Source of the DNA: Apoda limacodes
Lineage: Eukaryota; Arthropoda; Insecta; Lepidoptera; Limacodidae
DNA: 64,000 nucleotides
Direction: 5' to 3'
Assembly: GCA_946406115.1 (NCBI GenBank)
Contig: OX291540.1
Location: forward strand, 5,266,563-5,330,562
Numbering within the stretch: position 1 is the stretch's first letter; the number at the start of each line of letters is the position of its first letter. The position numbers and the translations under genes were made by a program. Positions 11,901 through 21,882 of the stretch are shown in pieces. Below the pieces are notes generated by a model. The model saw only the letters and a list, made by a program, of their open reading frames with translations, was not told the origin of the DNA and ran no database searches.

Positions 11901-14900
11901 TTGAAGGCATGGAGCACGAAGAATTCTCACTGGGTAACAATTTGAAATGTATTAGATATAAGATTATATTCGCCGCACGTTCGAATAAATAGACTGTATT
12001 AATTATTATTATTATAAAAGAAAACAATTATATTTTGAATCTGATTAATATAACGCTAAAGTCTGTTTTATTTATAGTCCCGATAGTGATAGTTTCAAGT
12101 CTAAATTAAAAATTCTTGCAGGTTTTACATTCTCATTTCCAATGAAGCAACACTCGATATCATCGGGCGAGCTCATTACCTGGACAAAGAGCTTCAAGTG
12201 TGGCGGTATGGAGAAAGTGGATGTGGCAGCATTGCTACAGCGCTGTCTGAGAGACAGGGGCTTGAAGGTGACTGTGCAAGTGCTGCTCAATGACACTACA
12301 GGAACCTTAGTGGCTGGTGCCCATATTAATAACAATGCTGCAGTGAGTAATTACTAATTAATCAATACTGTCTACATTACCAGCATTTGTTTTATCATTA
12401 TCGACATCGTTTGGCCCATTTCCATTTCTTTTTGCTCATAGAGTCTTTTTTTGTAAATGCGCTATTTTAGTGACTTATGTTTACATAAAGGGCTACCTAT
12501 GTCAATGCAATATTAAATACATACATTCTTTATCTAGCATGTCAATCTTATGTTCTTTACGTTACTGATTGAAAACAGAAATCGAACATGAGAAAATTTA
12601 AGGGTACATGCTAGGTGTTTTACACTTTACGCGATGAAATCGAGAAATGAGGAAATCGCCGAAAAACCAAAGTTTTGGCGTAGCTGAAATAACAAGCAAA
12701 CTGAACTATTTTTTGGGCACATTGTTTAATTATTATTATATCATTCATCAAACCGATAATAATCGAAGAAGAAGGCTCTCGAGCTTAGGAACCACGACCA
12801 CTACTAGGTCCACAGAAGACCTGATTAGAAGCCACAGGAATCCACTGAATGCAGATGGCTTAATATCAGTCCTTGTAGAATCATATGGTAGAGGCCTGAG
12901 TTTAGAAGTAATAGTCTAGTAGTAGTAGTAGTCTTCCGGCTCAGAGGATGTTGATGATGATTTTTGTTTTCAGATTGGTGTGATTATGGGTACAGGATCT
13001 AACGGATGCTATATGGAACATGCATCTCGAGTTGTGCATTGGGAGGCAGCTCACGAAAGAGTTGAGGACGTATGTGTGGATATAGAGTGGGGTGCCTTCG
13101 GAGACAATGGATGTCTGGATTTTATCAGAACTGAGTTCGACAAAGAAGTCGATGCCAAATCATTGCTCGCTACTTCTTTCACGTAAGTGTTTTTTGTGTT
13201 TCAAATTTCTATTAGGGTATTTTGGAGACTGCTATTCGTACTGATTTGTTAGTTTCAATTCATCTTCAATAATCCGAATCAATTAAGATCGATCCTAGTT
13301 CGAATAATCGATAATAATAATAGTTAAAATTATGCTCAGTGATAGAAGAAAACAAGTTAAGGGTCAATCAATATATTATTAAGTTAAAACGAGTCGCAAT
13401 TCGGATAACACATGGTTTGAATAACCGTTAAGGAATTTAGGTTATCGAGCTTCTACTATGTATAATTTTGTTATTTCAATTTGACGTTTAATGATTTGTA
13501 TTGACTTACCGTCTTATTTGCAATATTTGTATTGAAACTAATCTTTTAACAGTTTTGAGAAGTACATCGGGGGCAAGTATCTAGGTGACCTGCTACAGGC
13601 AGCCCTGTCGGCGCTGGCACGGGATGGGCTGTTTCCCGCCGCCCCTGCACGCAATTCGCTGGACTCTGCACAGCTCAGCTTGTTTGAAGAGTAAGTGCTT
13701 TTAGTTTTGAGGGAATTGGTAAATTGCAAATGCCTATAAAATTGACAAAAATATGAAAATCATTAAGTGCTTTTCAAACTTGTGTACAAAGGGGTTCGTA
13801 AAAAAATAATCACGGCTAGTCTCGGCTCGGCTATACTGTTAAAGATGGTCCTTGGCTAGTTGTATTTGCGTAATTTATTGACTCGTACTGATGAAAATTG
13901 ACCTTGAAATGCTTTTCTTCAAAAAAGAACCATATTTAAGAACTATAGACCCATTTCGCTTATGAACTATATCTATAAGCTGTTTTCAGGGTTGTAACGA
14001 AGCCTTTGACGAATACCAGCAACCCAAATATTCGATCCTGATGAAATTTGTCGCCTTTGCCCCAAGATTTATGACTCAACCTTACCCATCTTTTACTCTT
14101 CTAGCCCACCAATGTAATTTTAGCCCAAGCTTTGCAACTGCAACTCTATCTTACGTCCAAATTATATTAAAAATCTTAGAGTGATTGTGGACAGCACTAT
14201 GTCCTGGAATAAGCAAATTGATTCGGTTATATTGCGAAGCAGAATATTATTATACGTATTTAAAAAACTGAGGAATAGTGTTGAATTCATGGGCTTAAAA
14301 ACAATTTTTTCGCACTAGCTTCCACTAGTCCATTCTGAGCTACTGCATAACTGTATGGGGCTCCTCAGGTAAAACCCAAATGCTAAGACTGAAAAGAGTT
14401 CAGACTACGACAGTCTATTCCTGACTAATTTTGCTATTATCTGATCGATTCCGACAAGACTATTACCATGGACCACATGCATACTCTCCGCCATATTAAA
14501 CAGAAGATAGAGGAGTATAATTGGCTTTCCTGTGTAGCGTTCGTAGACTATGAAAAAGCCTCTGATTCTATTGAGACCTGGGTGGTGTTACAGTCTTTTC
14601 AGCAGTGCAACATTGAGTTTCGGTACATTGAAGTGCTGAAGTGTTTCTATAACATGTCTGTCCGACTATAAGACCAGAACACGAAACCAATACATCTGCA
14701 GACAGGGAAAGCCAAGGATACGTTATTTCTCCAAAATTGTTCACGACTGCGTTGGAAGATGTGTTTAAGCTTTTGAAGTGGAAAAGATTTGGCATCAACA
14801 TAAACGGCTAGTACATCACTTTGCTGAAATTTGCCTACGGCATAATGTTCATGGCAGAATCGCTGAAAAACCGAGGCATGATGCGCGGAGAACTCAGCCA

Positions 14901-17900
14901 GGCCTTAAAATGAATATGGATAAAACGAAGGTAATGTTCGATCTACGTCGCGCCTATACCGGTTGTTGTTAACAACGCTACTCTCGAAGTTGACGAATAC
15001 ACATACCTAGAGCAAGTAGTCTAGTTAGGTGGGTCCAACTTTGAGAAAGCGGTTAACGTCTTCGGTTAACCAGCTCGGTTGGGCAGCGTTCGGGAATTTA
15101 CGCAACATATTTTCGTCCATAATATCTTAGTGTTTAGTTCAAATTAGATAATTCACCTAAAAACCAAAGTTGCCATCATAGAGCAAACCAAAGACTTAGT
15201 ATTCGCTCAAGAGGTCCCCGTAGGGGGAGCCTCGGCTTGGATTGTCGCTCTTGGGGTCGTCCCTTCGACCAGCGTGAGCCTCGAACCCGAATGTGAGTCA
15301 CCGCCAGAAGGGGAGTTCCCCGTTACGCGGTTGCGTTGATTTCGAGTGAGTGGGGGCGAGAAGCGCCCCGGCACTCTTTGATACCTCGTGTATGAAGTAG
15401 GTCCGTGCGTAGATCGTTCAGACTGGTCTCGCTATCGGGATCGAGCGAGAGCGAGAGCTTCGTCTGCGGCCTTTAGTACGTGCCGAGGCCGCCTAATAAA
15501 AGTTTTTCGACCGTGCCGTGGTCGGTCGGGGGGATGGTAGCTTGTGGATTGAACAATTATTCGGTTCGGGTGATTGGATGTACGCTTAAAAAAGCGGCCT
15601 GCCAGGTCTTTGAGGTATTGGGGAATCGTGGGGAGCTCGAAGTCCCCGCGTAGGTCCGCATTTTGGACGAACCAAAATGCTGACCAGACTAGTATATAGT
15701 CTATAAGTGACTATAAAAATTGCCCTTGGCTAGTTAAACTTGCGTAATTAGTAATTATGTGTGATGGGAACCAACGAACAAACGTCTAAATTTAAATAAC
15801 AAAAAAGTTGTAAAAATTAAATACTATAAGTACATCCAAATATAATCTTGTGTAGAGAAAACGAAGAAGGCGAGTGGTCCCGGACTGTGGAAGCATTGAG
15901 CAAGGCTTGCGGCGTTCCTGTAACAGCAACAGACGCGCTTGTAGCGCAACATGTTGCACGGCTACTCTCCAACCGCGCAGCGCAACTGGTCTCTGTCTGT
16001 AAGTACCTAAGTCTGAATATCCATCTTATATAATAAAATACCCTATTTATTATTTAAATCAAGTATTTATTTTTGTCCGTACTAATTTTTAACTGACGCC
16101 ATACCACAAAATATTTTTGGATGGTTACTATTTTATTCTATTAAAAAATCGGTCAAATGCAAGTCGAAATCGCGCTTCAAGAGTTTCGTACTTTATAGAA
16201 ATTCTAGAAGTATTTAAATTTTCTATTAAAAAAACTTTAATTTTTTTGAAAACTTTCTATAAGATTCGAAATGAATAAATCGTAAAATATACAAATATGA
16301 TTTTTAAATGTTTCAATAATGATATATTTTTATTCACTAGGCATATCAACAATACTTCGGCGTATATCCCGGACTCACACGGCAGTAGCTGTCGACGGCT
16401 CTGTATTCAAGCACCATCCCAGAATAAAGCATCTCATGAACAAGTACATCGCTCTGCTCGCTCCTGGTCATTCGGTTAGTATATAGTGCTGCAACTCATA
16501 TGAGAATAGTGTGCCTAGTATGAGTTGTTGTGAGTTTTTAACTCTACTATCGCATTCCGGTACTTAACAATAGTTCTATGAGAAAAAAGAAAAAAATGCC
16601 ATATAGCCAAAATTAACTTTTGATACTGCTTAGAAACAGTTTTTGACGTTTCACTGTATAAGTATTTAAAACGTTGAAATACGTATTTGTCTTTTACTAG
16701 ACACATTTATTTTAAAGAATATTTCTTTTGAAAGACATTTTATCCATCCCTACTAATATTATAGAATAGAAACTTCCTCCCACGAACGCTTGGGTTGTGG
16801 AATGAGCTCCCTACCAAGGTTTTCTCTAAGTATGGGGTTCTTCAAGAAAGAAGTTATTGGATTTTTGAAAGGTCGGCAACGCGCGAGTGGTACTTCTGGT
16901 GTTGCCAGCGTCCATATCCCACGGTGACCGCTTTCCATCAGGCAGACCGTGTGCTTGTTTGCCACCTTAGTGGTATAAAAAAAAAGTGAGTTGTATGTTT
17001 GTCACTTGAGCTGGAATTTAACACAGGGTTAAAAAGTCCCTAAACAGTTCCCACAGGAATAACTATAACAAATTTCACGTGAACGAACGAAGCTATAGCA
17101 AACTTCCTCGCTATAATCAAGGGATGGTTCAGTGGGTAATGAACCGACAGCTGAATCGAAGGGCGTGGGTTCGATTCCCAAACAGGATAAATATTTATTA
17201 TTTGTGTTTGTCTTGAGACTGGGTGTTTTCTATTTATAAATATGTATGTAATAAATTTGGGACCCGACGGGACGCTGTGTGTATTGTCCAAAAATATTTA
17301 TTTATTGATTATAAAATTACAGTCACAATTGTGTATTATATGCATATTAGTTTTTATATTGTTAACATTTATATTTTATGCTTACTACCAAATGTGTTTA
17401 GATTTTTTCTCTTATGTTAAGATATGTGTGTAATTATCAAAAATATTTAAGTACGTCCGCACCATTTAAATTTTTCAACCTACTATTAAAAAGAAGGTGG
17501 TCCTCAATTCAACGCGTATATTTGATATTAGCTTTTGTCCAAGGTTCCGCCCGCGCTTAAATCTGTTATCGAACACCTCGATTGTAGTAAAACTACCGAT
17601 AACAGTTGACGTTTTCTAAGTAGCCTATAAGTTCTATAACCGTATCCAAGGTCCTCTATCTATACCAAAATTCATCATAATCGAATCAACAGTTTAGGCG
17701 CGAAAGCGTTACGAACAAACAAACTCAGTTTTGCATTTAGCAGTTAGGATGCAGGTATGTAAGTACTACATTGATTATTCCTGGCATTTTATCATTGCAT
17801 TCCTTGAAGGAAATTTTTTGTTTAAAAGGTAATAAATACCTTCGACTTAGTTCTATGTATATAAATTTTGTAGATTAACAGTTTAAACAAATACAAACAT

Positions 17901-18019
17901 TTATTGTTTTTTTTTTTCAGTTTGAGTTGATGAATGCTGAAGACGGAAGTGGCAAGGGTTCTGCGTTGACAGCCGCTATCGCTGCTAGAATCGCTTCACG
18001 GAACACCGACTCATTGTAG
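2712..18019 (+). CDS. HK: Hexokinase, 10 coding exons, 533 residues
   Basis: Hexokinase phosphorylates glucose and other hexoses at C6 using ATP, the entry step to glycolysis and, in insects, to trehalose and chitin precursors. Ten exons join in phase (285, 154, 112, 107, 221, 209, 138, 143, 134 and 99 nt; 1602 nt with stop). Visible motifs are the phosphate-1 loop LDLGGTNFRV (residues 154-163), the sugar-binding GFTFSFP start (220-226), LNDTTGT with the catalytic Asp at about 277, the nucleotide-binding GTGSNGCYME (299-308), VAVDGSVF near 472-479 and the C-terminal EDGSGKG (508-514). Residues 1-95 form a low-complexity extension with repeated VNG; the catalytic part resembles a single-domain hexokinase of about 440 residues, so the total is longer than usual. 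The start is the first ATG after the upstream 3' splice site. No broken motif was found. The family call is certain; the isozyme name is not. Confidence 0.97.
3513..3775. repeat. Lepidopteran dispersed element, degenerate copy
   Basis: Begins ACCGGCCAAGTGCGGGTTAG followed by GGTTCCGTGCC and contains GGACAGACAAACAGACAG. This is the CCGGCCAAGTGCGAGT...GACAGACAGAC...GGTTCCGT signature of abundant non-autonomous (Helitron-like) moth and butterfly repeats, from memory of the family. Ends are approximate. Confidence 0.55.
4136..4246. repeat. About 50-bp minisatellite, left part
   Basis: ACGGCCATTGTGAAATATAA at 4138, then AGTTTATAAGAAAAGACAT, followed by a diverged second unit (GCCATTGTGTGCGAGATAAA..AGTTTGTAAGAGAATACAC). 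The same unit occurs at 5233-5320, on the other side of the mariner copy. Confidence 0.7.
4249..5214 (+). mobile_element. mariner-type DNA transposon, inactivated
   Basis: Shows a 5' end TTAGGTCCTTACATACGAAA and an imperfect inverted 3' end, both flanked by TA, the mariner target site. The coding remnant reads FEYEYHRGTSAAQTARR (HTH region), then WFQRFRSGNFDLQNNP in another frame, then SVWWTSVGVVHYSFL, QDNARPHTAQQ and PDLAPSYYYFF. It is broken in several ways: a frameshift near 4563, an internal deletion removing the region of the first catalytic Asp, and Tyr instead of the third Asp (codon 4969-4971). About 970 bp instead of the usual 1.3 kb. Subfamily not assigned. Confidence 0.88.
5233..5320. 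repeat. About 50-bp minisatellite, right part
   Basis: Two units starting ACGGCCATTGT at 5233 and 5281 (period about 48), each continuing with AAGAAAAGA. They match the units at 4136-4246, so the transposon sits inside the array. Confidence 0.75.
5783..6059. mobile_element. Harbinger-like MITE with TTA target duplication
   Basis: Terminal inverted repeats GGGGCCGTTCATTAATCACG (left) and its near-perfect complement at 6036-6059, flanked on both sides by TTA (5780-5782 and 6060-6062), as expected of PIF/Harbinger insertions. It is 277 bp, non-coding, and contains a run of 17 C at 5833-5849 and five CACGTG sites. Confidence 0.85.
8045..8295. repeat. Dispersed element tail (GACGGACGGACAG ... TACGGAACTCTTA)
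   Basis: Starts near ACCTATCCAACGACATCC and ends GCAGACAGACGGACGGACAG ... ACTACGGAACTCTTAAAA, the terminal pattern of the common lepidopteran GACAGACGGAC/TACGGAACCCTAAAA elements. Boundaries are approximate. Confidence 0.5.
9530..9612 (+). repeat. Possible tRNA-derived SINE remnant
   Basis: GGGTTGCAGGTTTAAGCCCTG resembles a degenerate B box and T arm, preceded by GGCTGGTCTTCTGGCTGG in an A-box-like position. Too diverged to fold as a tRNA; weak call. Confidence 0.25.
10165..10240 (+). mobile_element. Short LINE reverse-transcriptase scrap
   Basis: The frame at about 10191 reads KRAYDSVVKNKLWLASSLCE, resembling the catalytic A-motif region (KAYDSV..LW) of RTE-like reverse transcriptases. It directly follows GATTTTGAAGTCGGTTAAAA, a common end of moth repeats. 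Only about 20 codons, so tentative. Confidence 0.35.
10700..10853 (+). CDS. HK: Hexokinase coding exon 2
   Basis: Between TTTGCAG and CAG|GTACTG; residues 96-146 plus one base. Encodes the N-terminal helix region of the catalytic fold (FEEEMDNGLR) and the conserved MENTYVPELPDGT segment that leads into the small domain. Confidence 0.95.
11397..11508 (+). CDS. HK: Hexokinase coding exon 3 (phosphate-1 motif)
   Basis: Between TTTTAG and CAG|GTGATG; residues 147-183, phases 1 in and 2 out. Contains FLALDLGGTNFRVL, the ATP-phosphate-binding loop of hexokinases. Confidence 0.96.
11827..11933 (+). CDS. HK: Hexokinase coding exon 4
   Basis: Between TTTCTAG and CTGG|GTAACA; residues 184-219. Encodes SESLRMGPGEDLFNFLADCV, the segment after the small-domain strands that is conserved across hexokinases. 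Confidence 0.95.
12122..12342 (+). CDS. HK: Hexokinase coding exon 5 (catalytic Asp)
   Basis: Between TTCTTGCAG and GCA|GTGAGT; residues 220-293. Contains GFTFSFP, GELITWTKSFKCGG (sugar-binding segment) and LNDTTGTLVAG, where the Asp (about residue 277) is the general base. Confidence 0.96.
12917..12932. repeat. (AGT)n microsatellite
   Basis: Five or so AGT units about 40 bp before the branch/acceptor region of exon 6. Confidence 0.8.
12974..13182 (+). CDS. HK: Hexokinase coding exon 6 (nucleotide-binding motif)
   Basis: Between GTTTTCAG and TTCAC|GTAAGT; residues 294-362. Contains GVIMGTGSNGCYME and DIEWGAFGDNG, the adenosine-binding and sugar-contacting segments of the large domain. Confidence 0.96.
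13553..13690 (+). CDS. HK: Hexokinase coding exon 7
   Basis: Between TTTTAACAG and GAAGA|GTAAGT; residues 363-408. Contains FEKYIGGKYLGDLL, matching the FEK-x-x-x-G-x-YLG motif of hexokinases. Confidence 0.95.
13851..13875. repeat. Direct repeat, left copy, flanking the intron-7 transposon nest
   Basis: CTTGGCTAGTT...TTGCGTAATT here matches 22 of 25 positions with 15725-15749. The two copies bracket the RTE, nested LINE and GC-rich block. Confidence 0.6.
13905..15200 (+). mobile_element. RTE-type LINE fragment, interrupted and decayed
   Basis: Three-frame remnants of an RTE-clade reverse transcriptase in order: ELYRPISLMNYIYKLFSG (about 13935-13990), DHMHTLRHIKQKIEEYNW and VAFVDYEKASDSIETW (14468-14580), a stretch with LKFAYGIMFMAESL (about 14821), DEYTYLEQVV, GGSNFEKAVN and QLGWAAFGNLRNIFSS (to about 15125), then LKTKV. 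There are many stops and frameshifts. The gap between about 14060 and 14430 is filled by another LINE piece. It lies in the hexokinase intron between exons 7 and 8, in sense. Confidence 0.85.
14168..14415 (+). mobile_element. Jockey-like LINE C-terminal piece nested in the RTE
   Basis: Reads KNLRVIVDSTMSWNKQIDSV, then RILLYVFKKLRNSVEFMGLK and (with shifts) ELLHNCMGL, the thumb/post-RT region of Jockey-superfamily LINEs. It sits where the RTE open frame is interrupted, so it appears to be a later insertion or a recombination patch. Confidence 0.7.
15205..15695. other. GC-rich block of unknown origin
   Basis: A sharply bounded, visibly GC-rich segment in AT-rich intron, with many G runs (GTAGGGGGAGCC, GGTCGGTCGGGGGG) and a perfect hairpin GGGGCG-AGAAG-CGCCCC at 15353-15369. 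All six frames carry stops within short distances. It could be the 3' UTR of a GC-rich retroelement, but no coding remnant identifies the family. Confidence 0.5.
15725..15749. repeat. Direct repeat, right copy
   Basis: Partner of 13851-13875 (22 of 25 identical), about 1.87 kb downstream in the same orientation. Confidence 0.6.
15856..15998 (+). CDS. HK: Hexokinase coding exon 8
   Basis: Between TTGTGTAG and GTCT|GTAAGT; residues 409-456. Encodes the large-domain helices (VTATDALVAQHVARLL, RAAQLVSV) of the conserved C-terminal part. Confidence 0.94.
16341..16474 (+). CDS. HK: Hexokinase coding exon 9
   Basis: Between TTCACTAG and TCG|GTTAGT; residues 457-501. Contains TAVAVDGSVFKHHP, the conserved VAVDGS-x-(Y/F)-x-x-HP motif. 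Confidence 0.95.
16768..16985 (+). mobile_element. 5'-truncated CR1/Jockey-type LINE, 3' end
   Basis: Begins in the C-terminal codons WNELPTKVFSKYG, continues through remnants of the [11 protein letters not shown] region and ends GCTTGTTTGCCACC-TTAGTGGTA plus an A-rich tail. Same family and same 3' end as the longer copy at 34118-35900. Confidence 0.8.
17112..17330 (+). repeat. tRNA-derived SINE
   Basis: An A-box-like GGGATGGTTCAGTGGGTAA and a B box GGGTTCGATTCCC are spaced as in a tRNA, but there is no proper acceptor stem. They are followed by a tRNA-unrelated body (TTGTCTTGAGACTGGGTG, TAAATATGTATGTAATAAA) like the common moth SINEs. Confidence 0.75.
17520..17745. repeat. Dispersed lepidopteran repeat
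   Basis: Carries the phrases TCCAAGGTCCTCTATCTATA, CCAAAATTCATCATAATCG, CAACAGTTTAGGCGCGAAAG and GAACAAACAAACTCAG. These match the very common moth/butterfly repeat reading CAAATTTCATCNAAATCGGTTCA, then GCGGTTTAGGCGTGAAAGCG, from memory of the family. Confidence 0.6.
17921..18019 (+). CDS. HK: Hexokinase last coding exon (10)
   Basis: After a long T tract ending TTTCAG; residues 502-533 and TAG stop at 18017-18019. Contains NAEDGSGKGSALTAA, the terminal ATP-site motif (usually SEDGSGKGAAL), followed by a short tail. Confidence 0.96.
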   Translation, partial: FELMNAEDGSGKGSALTAAIAARIASRNTDSL

Positions 18020-21000
18020 CAATCTTCTAAGAATTTCTCATTTTTGTATTTTCAATATGATCGGTAACTGATTGTAAATTATTTTCATATTTATTTAAAA
18101 GTTGTTAAAGAAAATTATTTTATACACATTTTTTTTGATTTTATAGCATTTACAAAACTAAAAGTTTTATATTAAAAAATTTACTTTATTCAATTTTAGT
18201 TAATGTTATTACTTTTGGTTGTTTTAAACACGCCATATTGTATTTTGTTTAGTATAGTATAATTGATTGGTAAATCATAAACTAAGATATTAGATAATAA
18301 TTGCGTTTAATATATTAGTTTTCTTTTTTTGACTTATTGTTGTGAATGCCTAGGGATGTGCTTGTATAGCAGCGTTGCCAGACGTCCTAAATTTAAATGG
18401 TTGTCCCGATTTTGAAATTAAATGCCGCGCTGTCCCAGGTATAGTCTCACTTTTTGACGGATTTCTTGATGGTGGTGCGCCGATTATATTGAGTTGTGCG
18501 AAATGATTTTAGACATATCTGCACGTAGGAGGAGAAGGAGAAACCAGTGATATGTGCTGCTCGTAAATATTTAAAAATGTTTTTGCCAAAACAGTTTGGG
18601 AAGTGGCCAGATACGTCAAAGTTACATTAATTACGTTATTACCTAAGTCAAAGTTTTATTTATATCCCTTACTGAATTTTTAGCAATAATTCTTAATTAA
18701 ATTACTTTTTGTCTTTAGGTTTCACAAATATTTTTTTAAGCGATAATTGAAAAGTAACTTTCATTTCATCATTTTCATTAGGACTCGATTTTATTGAACA
18801 GGTTTCGCTTATTTTACTTAAAAAGTTTAAAAATCTTGCTGTTCCCGAAAGAAAACCGGCAGCACTGCTATATAGGTACGTACGTAGATGTTTAGACATT
18901 CTTAGATAATAATTAGGTTAGTTAATTAATATATTATTGAGGGTCTTTAGCTAAAGTTTTTTCATTTTGTATAATACAAATGAAAACACTTTTCAAAATT
19001 TTTTTTTAATTCGGTTTTATTTAAAATTAATCTATAAATTTACGAATTTCTGAATATAAAAAAATATATATTTTTCTTTAGTAAATCGCACCTTGAATTG
19101 GTCTAAAATAGACTTTTGTTTTATTTTTATTACTTTTAACTTATAATTAGAAAATACATAAAATAATTTAAACGCACATGTTACTTTACAATTAGAATAA
19201 TACTATTGAGTGCAAGAAATTGTTATTTGAGAAGTCACCCATACGTCACTGCATTGGTCTCACTGATTTAATAGGCGTTTGCATTTAATTATGTAAAACT
19301 AAACACTCTAAGTATGTGAATATATATGTAAATAAATGAAATAAAATATGAATATTATGAAATATGAATTATATATTTTTCAATAGGCATATAATTTATA
19401 TAGTTATTTTAATAGTAATATAATATTTGAAAAAAATAGTAAATATTTCTAAATTTTAAACACGCGAAATTAAGCTAATTTACATCGGTATCTTGTTTAA
19501 ATCTAAAATTAATTTAAACTTCGTATTTTTATTTGTACTATTTTATTTTATGAGCGGTATTTGGATAAATTTGTGTCTTTATCTATGTTTCTGTCAAGTA
19601 GAATGAATTGTGTGATGATTCCTATTTGTAAACATTGTCTATAATTGTATCTCACTTATGTAGATATGAGCTAGGTTAGTGACATGTATAGTATATATAT
19701 ATATATACATTTATTCATCAATTTTCGGAGTAGCAAAGTAAATTATATATTAAGCTTCTACTATTGTGCCATATTATCTTAATTTTATACTATTTTTAAA
19801 ACTTTTTTGTGTATTTTTAACATTGTTTGTAAAACTCATCCTGATTTATGCTTGTTTTAAAGGTAATTTATAAACAATATTATCTAATCAGTAATTTGCT
19901 TTTTTTTAAATTTTATAAAAAAAAACTAGTATTTTGGGCGCATTAAAAAAATATTTTTTTAGAAGAAGCCGTCGTTGTAACATGTTCAGGTACCTTAATT
20001 TTCCTAAATTAAAGTTCACTAGTAAGTCCTTAATAAGATGTTTTAAGATATTGGAAAAAGTCGTAAAACTTGGATTAATTAAGTTAGTGTGTGATTAATT
20101 TAATAATGATCTAAAATTGATAATTAATTAAATTACCCTTGATACAAAATCATTAAATAACTATTTCTATTCAATCAATCATGACTACTTCAAGTGCAAA
20201 AAACCTGTCCACTAAGTATCGCAGGTTAACTTTATGACATAATGTATATTTAAGTAGTTAGTTAATTAGACTTAAGGTAGTTTTGATATAATTAAATTAA
20301 AGCGTTAACGTACAGGGTCATTTAATACTGTATATAATATAATTAACAAAAAAATAACAGAAGTTGCAAATACTGCGTTATGTATTTGAAAAATTAGTGA
20401 AAAATATCAATCTCGGTTGATGTATGGATAGAACTCATAATAAGTGAAATTTTATGATATACTAGTAGTTTCCCACTGTTTTACTCGCGTAGCTTAAGCT
20501 ATATGGAAAGTTAAACTTTAATTATTTTCAAAGAGTCGGCCATAGAATGTGCTTAAACAAATTCGGTTCGCGGAGAATCTAGAAAATATACACTCCAGAC
20601 TAGCTGATGTTTTAGGTATATTTAGTCGGAAGATGCCCAGCCAGCGAACCTTTTATTGCGAATCTATAACGATACCTATTTTTTCTTCAACATCATCGCG
20701 ATAACCGTCTCTATGAATTAAATTAATGTTTACGCTGTGATATAAGCAAGCTGTAGGTGGAAGATTCGAATTAATACGTTCAGGTATTCTTGTGCTACTG
20801 AGCCAAAAAACAACATTTGAAAGTAAAATATTATGATACCTATTTTGTGTCAGTAATATTGTTTACATAAGTAAAGGTACCCTGTACAGTACTTTGTACA
20901 CCTTTGTAAGACTTGATATATTAAATAATGTAAGTTTGATTTAATTTGTTGTTAATATATTTACTATTTGGTGCAGCTTTATACAAAGTTGATGTTAATT

Positions 21001-21640
21001 TTACATACGTAATACTAAAGAGCTGTATTTGTTAAAACTTTAAATGATAAAAATAAAATAAAGGTATATGTTTATTTGTATTGGACTTTGTTTTAGTTCT
21101 GTGCTGCAAAGTAAAGAAAATCTTGAAGTAATAGAGATCTGCCTAATGAACCTTGCACCTTCCGAAAAACGTGAAATAAGGTTATTAGTATGTCCAAATA
21201 TTCCAGCTTACGCTAAGCAGCGTTCGGCAAAGTACACATCATTTTTGGTCAAACACCTCAAAGTCTAAAAATAAAAGTCTACAACCAGATATGTCGCCAG
21301 TGATGACTTAACTTCCATTAAGAAGTATCTAACTGGTGGTCTTATATTATTTATCTATAGTATTATATTGTTTATATTAAAAGAAATTTGCCGACGAAAC
21401 ATAATTACCGAACCAGCTGATCAGCTCAAATAGTTACCAATCTAAAGTGGCAATGGCAGGCCACATAGCTTAGCGAATCCATATAGCCAATTGGTAAAAT
21501 AAGTTCTTAAGTGGCAACTACAGGTTAGAAGACGCAGCTTCGAACAGCCCTACCAGTTAGCCTAACGATGGGTATTATTGAAACAGCATTTTATATAAAG
21601 TATAACGTATATGTAATAAATACACAATATAGCAATGGCA
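18020..21640 (+). other. Hexokinase 3' UTR and convergent intergenic DNA
   Basis: Very AT-rich, no second gene recognised. AATAAA occurs at 19331 and at 21052 (AAAATAAAATAAAGG); either could end the hexokinase mRNA, and the choice cannot be made from sequence. The EPS8 transcript approaches from the other side, so the gap between the two mRNA ends is small. Confidence 0.5.
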
Positions 21641-21644
21641 TAGA

Positions 21645-21810
21645 GCGGTGTTATGTTTATTTGACTTTATTACAAAAACCTGGACAAAAGTTATTACATA
21701 GTTCACTCTTAATTTAAGTTTGTACTGTTTTTAGTAACTCTCAGATTTATCCCCCAAACGCCGACGAAAGTTGCACCGGGAGAGAAAATTAATACGAAGA
21801 TGTGGGTATT
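21645..21810 (-). other. EPS8 3' UTR with polyadenylation signal
   Basis: On the - strand AATAAA (plus-strand TTTATT at 21666-21671) lies about 140 nt after the stop codon, followed by a second AATAAA. Cleavage near 21645 is inferred. Confidence 0.5.
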
Positions 21811-21882
21811 TCATGAAACCTCGACCTTTTCTCTTGCCTTGCGCAGAATGCTCTGCAGCTCTGATGAAGACGTCGTCTTGTA
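21811..21882 (-). CDS. Eps8: EPS8 last coding exon
   Basis: Acceptor TTTCCAG, phase 0. Encodes 23 residues, [20 protein letters not shown] then EVS and TGA. The SSELQ-x-I-(L/M)-RK/RR pattern matches the helix that follows the SAM-like domain in EPS8 proteins, which is part of the actin-binding effector region. Confidence 0.88.
   Translation of the reverse strand, partial: YKTTSSSELQSILRKAREKVEVS

Noticed and set aside
11585..11992. 135-codon ORF starting MALICTSS as a separate gene
   Set aside because: Its conserved part is hexokinase exon 4; the rest is intron read-through before the TTTCTAG acceptor and after the GTAACA donor.
12647..12919. 90-codon ORF in the hexokinase intron before exon 6
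   Set aside because: No similarity recognised, low-complexity composition, ends in the AGT microsatellite, and the flanking exons join in phase without it.
17112..17190. Functional tRNA gene
   Set aside because: A and B boxes are present but there is no acceptor stem, and a SINE body follows directly.
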